In this document: piece by piece, positions 17,877 through 25,820 of the stretch
Layout: every line of letters begins with the position of its first letter
How positions within the stretch are numbered: position 1 is the first letter of the stretch
Source of the DNA: Pseudomonadota bacterium
Lineage (GTDB): Bacteria > Pseudomonadota > Gammaproteobacteria > Burkholderiales > Burkholderiaceae_C
Direction of reading: 5' to 3'
NCBI GenBank assembly: GCA_963205115.1
Contig: CAUJHV010000021.1
Location: 118,555 to 182,554 of the forward strand
Length of the DNA: 64,000 nucleotides
Position numbers and translations under genes: made by a program
Notes under the pieces: generated by a model
What the model was told of the DNA's origin: nothing
The model's database searches: none
What the model saw: the letters and a program-made list of their open reading frames with translations, nothing else

Positions 17877-18709
17877 TGCGCCGCTACCGCTTCCACCAGG
17901 TCGACGTCTTCACCGATCACGCGCTGCGCGGCAACCCGCTGGCGGTGGTGCACGGCGCGCAGGACCTGTCCGACGAGCAGCTCGCGGCCTTTGCGCGCTG
18001 GACAAACCTGTCCGAGACGGTGTTCCTGCTGCCGCCCACCGAGGCCGGCGCGGACTACCGGCTGCGCATCTTCACGCCCGACCGCGAGCTGCCGTTTGCT
18101 GGCCACCCGACGCTGGGTGCCTGCGCGGCCTGGCTGGCAGCCGGCGGGCAGCCGCGCGAGGCCGCGGCGGTTGTGCAGCAATGTGGCGTGGGCCTGGTGC
18201 GTGTGCGCCGCGCGCATGGCCGGCTGGCCTTCGCGGCGCCGCCGCTGCGCCGCACCGGCCGTGTCGACGACGAGACCCTGGCGCGCATCACCCGCGCACT
18301 GCGTGTGGGACCCGAGGCTTTCATCGCCTCGCAGTGGCTGGTCAATGGTCCGAACTGGGTGGCGGTGATGATGCGCACGCGCGATGAAGTGCTGGCGCTG
18401 AAGCCCGACTTTGCGGCGATGGGTGATCTCGAGATCGGCGTCATCGCACCGTCTGTCGACACCGAGTTTCTCTTCGAGGTGCGCGCCTTCGTGCCGACGC
18501 TGGGCGTCAACGAAGACCCCGTCACCGGCAGCCTGCAGGCCGGGCTGGCGCAGTGGCTGATCGGCGAGGGCCTGGCCCCTGCGCGCTACCTCGCCGCGCA
18601 AGGCACGGCCATGGGCCGCGCGGGCCGGGTGCACGTCGAGCGCGACGGCAAGGACATCTGGATCGGCGGCGACGTGGTGATCTGCATCGAGGGCGAGTTG
18701 CGCGTGTGA
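17873..18709 (+). CDS. PhzF-family isomerase-like protein
   Basis: A 278-residue protein of the PhzF/diaminopimelate-epimerase fold. The N-terminus RYRFHQVDVFTDHALRGNPL and the TNLSETVFLLPP motif place the catalytic Glu at residue 48. Further motifs are RIFTPDRELPFAGHPTLGA and the late EDPVTGSLQAGLAQWL. PhzF of phenazine synthesis isomerises trans-2,3-dihydro-3-hydroxyanthranilate, but most homologues have unknown substrates and there are no other phenazine genes here. The ATG at 17873 shares ATGA with the aminotransferase stop. It is the last gene of the overlapping run. Confidence 0.9.
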   Translation: MMRRYRFHQVDVFTDHALRGNPLAVVHGAQDLSDEQLAAFARWTNLSETVFLLPPTEAGADYRLRIFTPDRELPFAGHPTLGACAAWLAAGGQPREAAAVVQQCGVGLVRVRRAHGRLAFAAPPLRRTGRVDDETLARITRALRVGPEAFIASQWLVNGPNWVAVMMRTRDEVLALKPDFAAMGDLEIGVIAPSVDTEFLFEVRAFVPTLGVNEDPVTGSLQAGLAQWLIGEGLAPARYLAAQGTAMGRAGRVHVERDGKDIWIGGDVVICIEGELRV

Positions 18710-18861
18710 GGGCCGAATCGTGTGCCGCGTCCGCGATTCGGCGGCGGCACGCGATCCACATGCCCACAGGCGCGGCGCTGCGATCGGCGAGGGCGACCGC
18801 CGCCCTGCAGACGTAGCATCGACCTCGGCCAAAAGTGTGGCACCCACGAGGACTCGACGAG

Positions 18862-19581
18862 ATGACCGAAGACCTGTTCCGCGAAGACAGCCACCTGCTG
18901 CAGTGCGAGGCGCGTGTGCGGCGCGACGATGCAGGCGGCATCGTGCTGGACCGCACTGTGTTCTATCCGCAGGGTGGCGGGCAGGCGGGTGATGCCGGCG
19001 TGCTGCGCGACGCCGCGGGGCGCGAGCGGGTGGTGGTCGATACGCGCAAGGGCGAGGCGCCGGGCGAGATCCTGCACGTGCTGGCTGCCGACACCGCCGG
19101 CGAGCCATGGCCCGAAGGCACGGTCGTGACGGCTGTCGTCGACGAAGCGCGCCGCCGCGCCCACATGCGCTTCCATACCGCGACGCACCTGCTGTGCGCG
19201 CTGGTGCCGCATCCGGTGGACGGCTGTTCGATCACCGCGGGCTATGCGCGACTGGATTTCCACATGACCGATCCGCTGGACAAGGACATGCTGACGGCGG
19301 GCCTGGCGCGCCTGGTGGCCGAGGCGCACCCGGTGCGCCACCGTTGGATCAGCGAGGCCGAGCTCGACGCCAACCCGCAACTGGTGCGCAGCATGAGCGT
19401 GCAGCCGCCGCGTGGCCAGGGGCGCATCCGTGTGCTCGAGATCGAGGGCGTCGACCTGCAGCCCTGCGGCGGTACGCACGTGAGCAACACCGCGGACATC
19501 GGCGCCGTGGTGGTGACGAAGATCGAGAAGAAGTCGGCCCGCACGCGCCGAGTCGTGCTGGGCTTCGCGCCGCAGGCCTGA
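18862..19581 (+). CDS. Alanyl-tRNA editing protein, AlaX type
   Basis: A free-standing editing domain related to the C-terminal half of alanyl-tRNA synthetase. AlaX proteins hydrolyse Ser-tRNA(Ala) or Gly-tRNA(Ala) in the cytosol. The zinc site is intact: His105 and His109 in RFHTATHLL, and Cys202 and His206 in PCGGTHVSN. The FYPQGGGQAGD motif (residues 34-44) is the typical glycine-rich entry. The ATG at 18862 has purine-rich GAGGA-like bases upstream and gives 239 residues; the in-frame codon at 18835 only adds a poorly conserved leader. It lies 152 bases after the phzF-like gene, so it may be read from its own promoter. Confidence 0.88.
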   Translation: MTEDLFREDSHLLQCEARVRRDDAGGIVLDRTVFYPQGGGQAGDAGVLRDAAGRERVVVDTRKGEAPGEILHVLAADTAGEPWPEGTVVTAVVDEARRRAHMRFHTATHLLCALVPHPVDGCSITAGYARLDFHMTDPLDKDMLTAGLARLVAEAHPVRHRWISEAELDANPQLVRSMSVQPPRGQGRIRVLEIEGVDLQPCGGTHVSNTADIGAVVVTKIEKKSARTRRVVLGFAPQA

Positions 19582-19674
19582 GACGCACGACAGGCGCACG
19601 ACAGCGCAGGACCGGACCGACTGCGCGGGCCGCTGGCCGGCGCGGCCTGCAGCCCTTGCCTGCCTGATGCGCGC

Positions 19675-20070
19675 CTACTTGGCGTCGATGTCGCCGCGGT
19701 ATTCGAGCTTGCCGCGCACGCGTGCCCGCGGGTGCATGTCGATCAGCTCGTCGTAGGCGGCGTCGCCCACCAGCGTGGCGGAGCCGGCGATTTCCAGCGC
19801 CTTGCGCGCCACCACCGAGCCGATCACCTTGCCTTCGATGAAGACATAGTCAGCCTCCAGGCGCGTGCTCTCGATGACGCCCGTGGCGCCCACGTGCAGC
19901 GTGCCGCCAGACTCGAAGGTGACGTTGCCAGTGAGCTTGCCGTCGACCTTCAGCCCCTGGTCCTGTGCGGTGTGGAAGTTGCCTTCGAAGACCGCGCCTT
20001 CGGCAATCAGGCTGCTGATGGCGCTGAGGCGTTCGACGGGAACGAGGCGGGTGATGCGTTCGGCGCTCAT
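19675..20070 (-). CDS. Bactofilin (polymer-forming cytoskeletal protein), third of the cluster
   Basis: A 131-residue bactofilin. Bactofilins are beta-helical proteins that polymerise without nucleotide and scaffold envelope enzymes. The repeating short strands with conserved Gly and hydrophobic positions are clear: SSLIAEGAVFEGNFHT, GLKVDGKLTGNVTFESGGTL, ESTRLEADYVFIEGKVIGSV and KALEIAGSATLVGDAAYDEL, which is the classic bactofilin core. N- and C-terminal tails are short. The ATG shares four bases with the stop of the upstream membrane-protein gene, so the two are probably co-translated. It is the last gene in the five-gene bactofilin operon. Confidence 0.9.
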   Translation of the reverse strand: MSAERITRLVPVERLSAISSLIAEGAVFEGNFHTAQDQGLKVDGKLTGNVTFESGGTLHVGATGVIESTRLEADYVFIEGKVIGSVVARKALEIAGSATLVGDAAYDELIDMHPRARVRGKLEYRGDIDAK

Positions 20071-20567
20071 GGGCGAAGGTCTCCGGGTGGTTTCTGCGGT
20101 GAAGCGGATTGGGACGGACGGACCGGGGCGAGTCCCAGGTCCATCCGCAGAAGGGGTGCCCGCGGCGGGTCGTCGGCCGCTGCGGGCGAAGTGGGGGCTG
20201 TGGGCATTGAGGGCGATGAGGGCGCCATGGCCGCTGCCGGGGCTGCGGCCGGGCGATCGTCCGCGGCCGCCATGCTGGCCGCACTGCTGGCGGCTGGGCC
20301 GGTCGATGGCGTAACGGCGGCGTCGAACGGCGCTGTGGGCGCGTCGATCAGGCCGAAATGCCGGACGAGCAGATGACCCAGGAGCAACACGCCGGCCACC
20401 ACCAGCAGCGGCAGCAGCAGACGCGTGGCGACCCAGGTGAACCAGCGCCAGCGCAGTCGGCGCCCGCCGACCGCGCGGTCGCGCGCCCAGCTCGCCTGCA
20501 GCGCGGCGCGACGCAGGGCCTCGGTGTCGGGCAGGCTCGCCCCCGGGGCCATCGGCGGGGTCGTCAC
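20067..20567 (-). CDS. Single-pass membrane protein of the bactofilin operon, unknown function
   Basis: No family recognised. The 166-residue product has a basic N-terminal cytoplasmic part (ASWARDRAVGGRRLRWRWFT), one strong membrane helix (about residues 48-70, TRLLLPLLVVAGVLLLGHLL) and a long Ala/Pro/Ser-rich region that is probably disordered and periplasmic. The start is a GTG at 20567, with an ATG at 20552 as the alternative; neither has a good ribosome site. The stop overlaps the next bactofilin start (ATGA). Position between two bactofilins suggests it anchors their filaments to the membrane or links them to the wall. Confidence 0.68.
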   Translation of the reverse strand: MTTPPMAPGASLPDTEALRRAALQASWARDRAVGGRRLRWRWFTWVATRLLLPLLVVAGVLLLGHLLVRHFGLIDAPTAPFDAAVTPSTGPAASSAASMAAADDRPAAAPAAAMAPSSPSMPTAPTSPAAADDPPRAPLLRMDLGLAPVRPSQSASPQKPPGDLRP

Positions 20568-20611
20568 GGGTGCGGCGCGGCCAGGTGTGGACGGTGGTGC
20601 CGATGACGGGC

Positions 20612-21133
20612 TCAGCTGCGGCCGCTCGGCGCGCCCGGCGTGACACGTTCGAGTGTCGCGTTCAGGTCGGCGCCGTTGACCACGATGCGGCCGTAGCGCA
20701 CGCGCCCCTGGACGCGGGCGTTGTCGTGCAGCGAGACCTCGCCGGTGCCGGCATCCAACAGGCCGTCGGTCTGTCCCATCACGGAAATCTTCTGGGCCGT
20801 GATATCGCCCTTGACGCGGCCGGTTTCGGTCACCACGACCGACACGTTGCTGCCCGGCGCCTGCGTCAGATTGCCCTCCACCACGCCACCGACCGAGCAG
20901 GCACCGGCCAGGCGCGCCTGGCCCGTGAACTGCATGCCTTCGGCGATGGTCGAACAGTCCGGTGGCGGCAGGCCGCGGTTGCGCGCTGGGGTCAGGCCCT
21001 GGACCTGCGGACGCAGGACCGGCACGCCAGCAGTGGCGGTGGGCGGCAGGGGCTTGCCCATGCCGACCTGCAGCGTCTCGGTCGGGGCGTCGGCCAGCAC
21101 GGGGCCGGGCGTCGGGTCGGGGATCTTGGACAT
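20612..21133 (-). CDS. Bactofilin, second of the cluster
   Basis: A 173-residue bactofilin-like protein. A Pro-rich N-terminal tail of about 55 residues precedes the beta-helix core: CSTIAEGMQFTGQARLAGAC, VGGVVEGNLTQAPGSNVSVV, TGRVKGDITAQKISVMGQTD and DNARVQGRVRYGRIVVNGAD. The core is slightly shorter and less regular than that of the third paralogue. Its ATG at 21133 lies 51 bases after the stop of the first bactofilin. It probably co-polymerises or forms parallel filaments with the two paralogues encoded in the same operon. Confidence 0.87.
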   Translation of the reverse strand: MSKIPDPTPGPVLADAPTETLQVGMGKPLPPTATAGVPVLRPQVQGLTPARNRGLPPPDCSTIAEGMQFTGQARLAGACSVGGVVEGNLTQAPGSNVSVVVTETGRVKGDITAQKISVMGQTDGLLDAGTGEVSLHDNARVQGRVRYGRIVVNGADLNATLERVTPGAPSGRS

Positions 21134-21184
21134 GGTGAGCCTCGGGTGGGAGGAAGGAACGGGTCGAGGCCGTCGGCGCGGCCG

Positions 21185-21625
21185 TCAGGGCGTGGCCGTG
21201 GCGAGGGCGTCTTGCAGCGTGGGGACGATTTCGCCTGCGCGCAGGGTCTTGAACGCGCCTTTGACGTCGGCGCCTTCGTACAGCTGCAGGCGTCGCGCCA
21301 GCAGCGTGGCATTCGATCGACCGGACTGCGCGACGCAGACCATGCCGCTGCACTCCACCGACGTGGCGGCCTCGGGCGCGTCGGTGTCGCCCAGCTTGCC
21401 GAAGACGTAGACGTCGCCGTGCACGCTGAGCCGGCCGCGCACCGTGGCGTCGTGCCACACGACGAGATGCCCGCGCACGACGATGTGTCCGCTGAGCTCG
21501 CCCTGCACCAGCACGCCGCCGTCGAAGAGCAGGCGGCCGTTCAGGTGGCTGCCTGCCGCGACCCGGCTGACCACGTTCATCGTGGTCGGGTCCAGGGTCA
21601 TGACGTCCTGCGGGCCGTGTGTCAT
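21185..21625 (-). CDS. Bactofilin, first of the cluster
   Basis: A 146-residue protein with the bactofilin beta-helix: VSRVAAGSHLNGRLLFDGGV, LVQGELSGHIVVRGHLVVWH, DATVRGRLSVHGDVYVFGKL and the LLARRLQLYEGADVKGAFKT end. The ATG at 21625 shares ATGA with the stop of the upstream small membrane protein, arguing for coupling; a second in-frame ATG at 21601 is less likely. A Cys-containing loop (SVECSGMVCVAQSG) is inserted late in the core, which is not seen in the other two paralogues. Confidence 0.85.
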   Translation of the reverse strand: MTHGPQDVMTLDPTTMNVVSRVAAGSHLNGRLLFDGGVLVQGELSGHIVVRGHLVVWHDATVRGRLSVHGDVYVFGKLGDTDAPEAATSVECSGMVCVAQSGRSNATLLARRLQLYEGADVKGAFKTLRAGEIVPTLQDALATATP

Positions 21626-21936
21626 CCGGACATCACGGCCAGGAAGACAGTCCACAGCAACGCGGCTGCCAGGGCGACCAGACCGAGGCCCGCGATGACC
21701 AGCGCGTGCCGCTCGAGCCAGCGCCGCACGCGGCCGCCTTGCGGACGGGGACCGGCGAGGTAGCCCGGTGTCTGCAGCAGGACCTGCTCGCGCCATGCGC
21801 GGCTCAGCCGCGCGGGCGCACCGTCCAGCGGCACCTCGATGCCGTGCACGGTCTGCGTGACGACACGCCGACCGAGCACGATGGAAAAGGGTGCGCCGAC
21901 GATGGATTGCGTGAAGAATGCATCGGATTCGGACAC
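21622..21936 (-). CDS. Small C-terminally anchored membrane protein opening the bactofilin operon
   Basis: No family recognised. The 104-residue product has a soluble N-terminal 75 residues followed by a single C-terminal membrane helix (ALVIAGLGLVALAAALLWTV). This fits a tail-anchored or single-pass protein facing the cytosol with its N-terminus. The start is a GTG at 21936, and TAGACT lies six bases before it, so the transcript may be leaderless. Its stop overlaps the first bactofilin start by four bases. Context suggests a membrane adaptor for bactofilin filaments. Confidence 0.65.
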   Translation of the reverse strand: MSESDAFFTQSIVGAPFSIVLGRRVVTQTVHGIEVPLDGAPARLSRAWREQVLLQTPGYLAGPRPQGGRVRRWLERHALVIAGLGLVALAAALLWTVFLAVMSG

Positions 21937-21942
21937 CCAAAA

Positions 21943-21948
21943 AGTCTA
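21943..21948 (-). promoter_or_regulatory. -10-like hexamer before the bactofilin operon
   Basis: On the minus strand TAGACT is followed by six bases and the GTG start of the first gene of the operon. There is no Shine-Dalgarno sequence in the gap. It is the same hexamer and spacing as at the lysE-like gene. Confidence 0.4.
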
Positions 21949-22055
21949 GCAAGCGCCCGGCGCCCGGTTCGACTTGATACGCGCTGTTTCAAAAGCGCCG
22001 CGGGCGCGCGCTGCCATCAGCAGCGAGCGCCCGCATACCTGCCTGCGACAGGGGA

Positions 22056-22514
22056 TCAGTTGCGGTAGGTGTCGTGGCAGTTCTTGCAGGTGCCGGCGGC
22101 CGCGCCGAAGGCGGTCTTGACCTGCTCGGCATTGCCCGTCTTGGCCGCAGCCTGCAGCTTGACGACTTCGTCCTGCATCTTCTTGGCCGCTTCGTCGAAC
22201 TTCGCGCGTTCGGTCCAGATGGACGCCTTCGGGCTGCCCTTGTCGGTGCCGGACGTGCCTTCGACGAAGGCCGTGAACGGCAGCTTGGACATCGTGACCA
22301 CGAGGTCCGCGTTGGCCGCCGCCGCTGCGGCGTCGAAGGGCACCTTGCCCTGCGCCATGGCGCCGATGCGACCGAAGTGGGCCGCCATGACCTGGTAGGC
22401 ACCCTTGCGGTACTTCACCGCATCTTCGGGCTTGGCGAACTGGGCTGCTGCGGGCAGCGAAACCCCGGCGGCCGCGACCAGGGCCAGTGCCGTCCACAAA
22501 CGCGTCATGCTCAT
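22056..22514 (-). CDS. Cytochrome c' (class II c-type cytochrome)
   Basis: A 152-residue precursor with a signal peptide (MTRLWTALALVAAAGVSLPA) probably cleaved after AAA at residue 24. The mature protein starts QFAKPEDAVKYRKGAYQVMA, typical of cytochrome c'. The single haem-binding motif CKNCH lies at residues 143-147, near the C-terminus as expected for class II. Cytochromes c' are periplasmic four-helix bundles with high-spin haem that bind nitric oxide and protect against it. The start has a GAGGA ribosome site. A cytochrome b561-like gene is transcribed divergently, 194 bases away, and may supply electrons. Confidence 0.93.
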   Translation of the reverse strand: MSMTRLWTALALVAAAGVSLPAAAQFAKPEDAVKYRKGAYQVMAAHFGRIGAMAQGKVPFDAAAAAANADLVVTMSKLPFTAFVEGTSGTDKGSPKASIWTERAKFDEAAKKMQDEVVKLQAAAKTGNAEQVKTAFGAAAGTCKNCHDTYRN

Positions 22515-22708
22515 GTTCGATTTCCTCTGTGGTGCCTTGACGGTAGACCCGCACCGTGCGGGCCCTTGACCGTGTGTGCCGTCGGCTCCAGCCGAACAGC
22601 GAGGCGCAGTGTAGGCAGGGCACATGGCCTTGGGGTTCGCTCGGGATTGGCGCCTTCGGGACGGCGGCACTTCGGCGCAGGCGGCAAGTCGCGGTATCGT
22701 CGCGGCGG

Positions 22709-23413
22709 ATGGACACGTCACGACAAGTCAAGGACGCGGCGCCGCTGAGGCCGGTGCGGGTGTGGGACCTGCCCACGCGCCTGTTCCACTGGCTCCTGGT
22801 GGGCGCGGTGGTGGGCCTGGCGATCACCGGCCAGATCGGCGGCGGCGCACTTCAATGGCACTTCCGGCTGGGCTACCTGGTCCTGGCGCTGCTGGTCTTC
22901 CGCCTGCTGTGGGGGCTGGCCGGCGGACGCTGGTCGCGCTTCGGCAGCTTCGTGCACGGGCCGGCCACGATCCTGCGCCATCTGCGCGGCCAGTCGGCGG
23001 CCGACGAACTGCACCACGTGGGCCACAACCCCTTGGGCGCGCTGTCCGTGCTGGCCATGCTGGGGCTGCTGGCCGTGCAGGTGGCCTGCGGCCTGGTGGC
23101 CGACGACGAGATCGCCAACGTCGGCCCGCTGAACCACCTCGTGTCGTCGAACGTCGCCGCGCTGGCCACGGGCTGGCACAAGGGCCCCGGCAAGCTGCTG
23201 CTGATCGCGCTGATCGTGCTGCACGTCGGCGCCATCGTGTTCTACCGCGTGCGCAAGAACACCGACCTCGTGGGCCCGATGCTGCGCGGCGACAAGCTGC
23301 TGCCGCCGCATATACCGCCCTCGCGCGACGACAGCCGCACGCGGCTGGGCGCGGCGGTGTTGCTGGTCGGCTGTCTGGGCCTGGCGGCCTTCGTGGCGTC
23401 GATGGCGCGTTGA
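22709..23413 (+). CDS. Cytochrome b561/b-type membrane protein (Ni/Fe-hydrogenase cytochrome b-like)
   Basis: A 234-residue integral membrane cytochrome b with four to five helices. Likely haem ligands are His27 in RLFHWLLVG, His51 in LQWHFRLGY, a His in the HHVGHNPLGALS loop and His in LIALIVLHVGAIVFYRV. These match the prokaryotic cytochrome b561 fold that passes electrons from quinol to a periplasmic partner. It is divergent from cytochrome c', a pairing common in betaproteobacteria. The frame is open upstream of 22709, but the ATG there places VRVWDLPTRLFHW at the normal N-terminal position. Confidence 0.88.
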   Translation: MDTSRQVKDAAPLRPVRVWDLPTRLFHWLLVGAVVGLAITGQIGGGALQWHFRLGYLVLALLVFRLLWGLAGGRWSRFGSFVHGPATILRHLRGQSAADELHHVGHNPLGALSVLAMLGLLAVQVACGLVADDEIANVGPLNHLVSSNVAALATGWHKGPGKLLLIALIVLHVGAIVFYRVRKNTDLVGPMLRGDKLLPPHIPPSRDDSRTRLGAAVLLVGCLGLAAFVASMAR

Positions 23414-23423
23414 ACGGCCTGGC

Positions 23424-23939
23424 ATGGACGACCAGCCCGCCATCCATCTGATCGAGGCGTGCGAGCCGGCGCAGATGGACGACGTGCGCGCGCTGTTCAC
23501 CGAGTACGCGGGGCTGCTGGGTGTCGACCTGTGCTTCCAGGGCTTCGAGGCCGAGCTTGCGGGCCTGCCGGGTGTCTACGCGCCGCCGGCGGGCACCCTG
23601 CTGCTGGCCTATGTGGACCAGGCCCTGGCCGGCTGCGGCGCCTTGCGCCCCTTGCCCGATGTGGATTACCCGAACGCCTGCGAGATGAAGCGCCTGTTCG
23701 TGCGCCGCGAGTTCCGCCGATTCGGCCTGGGGCGGCAGATCGCGCAGGCGCTGATGGACCAGGCCGTGCGCGCCGGCTACTCCACGATGCTGCTGGACAC
23801 GCTGGACGACATGGAAGCCGCGCGGGGCTTGTACGCCACGCTGGGCTTCGAGGAAATCCCGCCCTACTACTTCAACCCGCTGCCCGGCGCCCATTACCTG
23901 AAGGTCGACCTGGAAGGCGCGGGCGGTTCGCGCTGGTAG
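23424..23939 (+). CDS. GNAT-family N-acetyltransferase
   Basis: A 171-residue cytosolic acetyltransferase. The acetyl-CoA-binding motif is RREFRRFGLGRQIAQALM, with the R-x-x-G-x-G pattern. The following AGYSTMLLDTLDDMEAARGL and YATLGFEEIPPYYFNPLPGA blocks match the GNAT subgroup that modifies small amine-bearing molecules. The gene starts 10 bases after the cytochrome b gene and is probably co-transcribed with it, although no functional link is evident. The substrate is unknown. Confidence 0.87.
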   Translation: MDDQPAIHLIEACEPAQMDDVRALFTEYAGLLGVDLCFQGFEAELAGLPGVYAPPAGTLLLAYVDQALAGCGALRPLPDVDYPNACEMKRLFVRREFRRFGLGRQIAQALMDQAVRAGYSTMLLDTLDDMEAARGLYATLGFEEIPPYYFNPLPGAHYLKVDLEGAGGSRW

Positions 23940-23994
23940 GGCCCCTGGGCATGTCCTGAGTTCGGGCGTACCGGGAATGGCCCTTCGGGGACGG

Positions 23995-24000
23995 TAGGAT
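23995..24000 (+). promoter_or_regulatory. -10-like hexamer six bases before the aldose epimerase start
   Basis: TAGGAT is followed by six bases and the ATG at 24007, with no ribosome site in between. It has the same layout as the hexamers before hemE, uup and the lysE-like gene. Confidence 0.35.
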
Positions 24001-24006
24001 GCCGCG

Positions 24007-24864
24007 ATGCATGCTGCCTCTGTCGTGGAACTCAACGCCGGCGCTTTGCGCCTGGCCGTGCGGCCTGACCTCGGAGGCTGCCTGGCGGGCTTCTGGTGCG
24101 ACGATTTACCGGTCTTGCTCAGCGCCGATGCGTCGGCCATGACCGCCGCCCGGCCCAGCGCCAGCTACCCGCTGGTGCCGTATTCGAACCGCCTGGGCTA
24201 CTGCCGCTTCCGCTGGCAAGGGCACGAATACACCACGCGGCCCAATTTCGACAACAGCCCGCACTCGGTGCACGGCGTGGGCTGGCAGCGTCCTTGGCAG
24301 TTGGTCGAGCAGTCGGCCACGCAGGCGCTGCTGCGGCTGGAACACCCCGGTGACGCCGATTGGCCGTTTGCCTTCATCGCCGAGCAGACGTTCGAGCTGA
24401 CGGCCGACCAGCTCACGCTGCGCCTGGCGCTGACCAATACCGACAAGCGCGCCGCGCCCGCCGGTCTGGGATGGCACCCGTACTTCCCCAAGCGCCAGCG
24501 CAGCCGGCTGCACGTGGAGCTGACCGACCGCTGGGAGTCCGATCCGTCGACACAGCTGCCCACGCGCAAGGTCGCTCAGCCGGGCATCGATGCCGACGTG
24601 GCGCACCTGGCCTTCGACCATTGTTTCGAAGGTTGGCGGGGAGCGGCGCGCGTGCGCGACGAGAAGCTGTCCGTCCGCATGACCTCGTCGGAACCCTACC
24701 TCGTCGTCTACACGCCCGAGCACAAGCCCTATTTCTGCGTCGAGCCCGTCAGCCACGTCAGCAACGCCATCCACATGGCCGATCCGCGCGCGCACGGGCT
24801 GCGCACGCTGGAGCCGCAGCAGCGCATGGAGGCCTGGATGCGGCTGGACGTCGCGCCGATCTGA
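24007..24864 (+). CDS. Aldose 1-epimerase family protein
   Basis: A 285-residue cytosolic mutarotase-like enzyme that interconverts alpha and beta anomers of sugars. Likely catalytic residues are present: His89 in SPHSVHGVGW, His157 in GLGWHPYF and Glu246 in YFCVEPVSH. Sugar-binding NRLGYCRFRWQGHEY (residues 61-75) also fits. It is followed at 13 bases by an SMP-30-type lactonase, a common pairing in pentose or hexose oxidation. No sugar transporter or dehydrogenase is in the window, so the sugar is unknown. Confidence 0.9.
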   Translation: MHAASVVELNAGALRLAVRPDLGGCLAGFWCDDLPVLLSADASAMTAARPSASYPLVPYSNRLGYCRFRWQGHEYTTRPNFDNSPHSVHGVGWQRPWQLVEQSATQALLRLEHPGDADWPFAFIAEQTFELTADQLTLRLALTNTDKRAAPAGLGWHPYFPKRQRSRLHVELTDRWESDPSTQLPTRKVAQPGIDADVAHLAFDHCFEGWRGAARVRDEKLSVRMTSSEPYLVVYTPEHKPYFCVEPVSHVSNAIHMADPRAHGLRTLEPQQRMEAWMRLDVAPI

Positions 24865-24877
24865 GCCTGGAGCACGC

Positions 24878-25783
24878 ATGGAGATCGGAGAGATCCGGCC
24901 GTTGAACCTGGGCGTGTCGCAGCTGGGCGAATCGCCCTACTGGGAACCGACGTCGGGCGGCTGGCTGTGGTGGTGCGACATCCCGGGCAAGACGCTGCAT
25001 GCGGTTCAGCCCGCGAGTCACGCGCATGCCTGGTGGGATTTCGACGTCGAACCCTGCAGCGCTGCGCCGCTGCGCGACGGCAACGTGATGCTGGCCATGC
25101 GCGACGGGCTGTACCGCTTCCACCCGTCAACACACCAGATGGACAAGCTGGCCGACGTGCCCTACGACACGAAGGTCGAGCGCTTCAACGACGGCAAGGC
25201 CGACCCCGCCGGGCGTTTCTGGGTGGGCACGATATACGAGCCGCGTGAACCGGCGGCGGCCGCGCTGTACCGCTACACGGGCTTTCGCATGCAGCGCATG
25301 GCCGAGGGCATCACCGTCAGCAACGGCCTGGCCTTCAGCCCTGACGGCCGCACGATGTACTGGACGGACACCAAGGCGCACACGGTCTTCGCGTTCGACT
25401 ACGAACCGGTGGGCGGCAGCATCCGCAACCGGCGCGTCTTTGCCCAGTTTCCGCTGCGTGACCCCAGCAAGCCGCTGAGCGCCTATGGCGGCCGGCCCGA
25501 CGGCGCGGCGGTCGATGCGCAGGGCTGCTACTGGGTGGCGATGTTCGAAGGCGCGCGCGTGCTGCGCCTGTCGCCTGAAGGGCGGCAGCTGGCCGAGATC
25601 CGCCTGCCGGTGACCTGCCCGACCATGCCGTGTTTTGGCGGCGCGGACCTGCGCACGCTGTACGTCACGACAGCGCGCGAGAAGCGGCCGGCCGACGAAC
25701 TCGCGCGCGAGCCCTGGGCCGGGCAGGTGCTGGAAATGCGCGTCAGCGTACCGGGCCTGCCGGTCAACTACGCCCGGGATTGA
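24878..25783 (+). CDS. SMP-30/gluconolactonase family sugar lactonase
   Basis: A 301-residue six-bladed beta-propeller lactonase. Expected metal-binding residues are visible: Glu18 in LGESPYWEP, Asn in RFNDGKADPAGRFWVGT, Asn in ITVSNGLAFSPDGRTMYWTD and Asp in GRPDGAAVDAQG. These enzymes hydrolyse aldono-lactones such as arabino-, glucono- or galactono-lactone in the cytosol. It lies 13 bases after the aldose epimerase, so the two likely form one unit. The start ATG is preceded by a purine-rich GGAGC sequence. Confidence 0.9.
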   Translation: MEIGEIRPLNLGVSQLGESPYWEPTSGGWLWWCDIPGKTLHAVQPASHAHAWWDFDVEPCSAAPLRDGNVMLAMRDGLYRFHPSTHQMDKLADVPYDTKVERFNDGKADPAGRFWVGTIYEPREPAAAALYRYTGFRMQRMAEGITVSNGLAFSPDGRTMYWTDTKAHTVFAFDYEPVGGSIRNRRVFAQFPLRDPSKPLSAYGGRPDGAAVDAQGCYWVAMFEGARVLRLSPEGRQLAEIRLPVTCPTMPCFGGADLRTLYVTTAREKRPADELAREPWAGQVLEMRVSVPGLPVNYARD

Positions 25784-25820
25784 GCACCGTGCGCCAGCCC
25801 GGGCCCACACACGGCGGGAG

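Noticed and set aside
17873..18709. phzF-like gene as evidence of phenazine synthesis
   Set aside because: No phzA, B, C, D, E or G relatives are nearby; PhzF-fold proteins are widespread with other roles.
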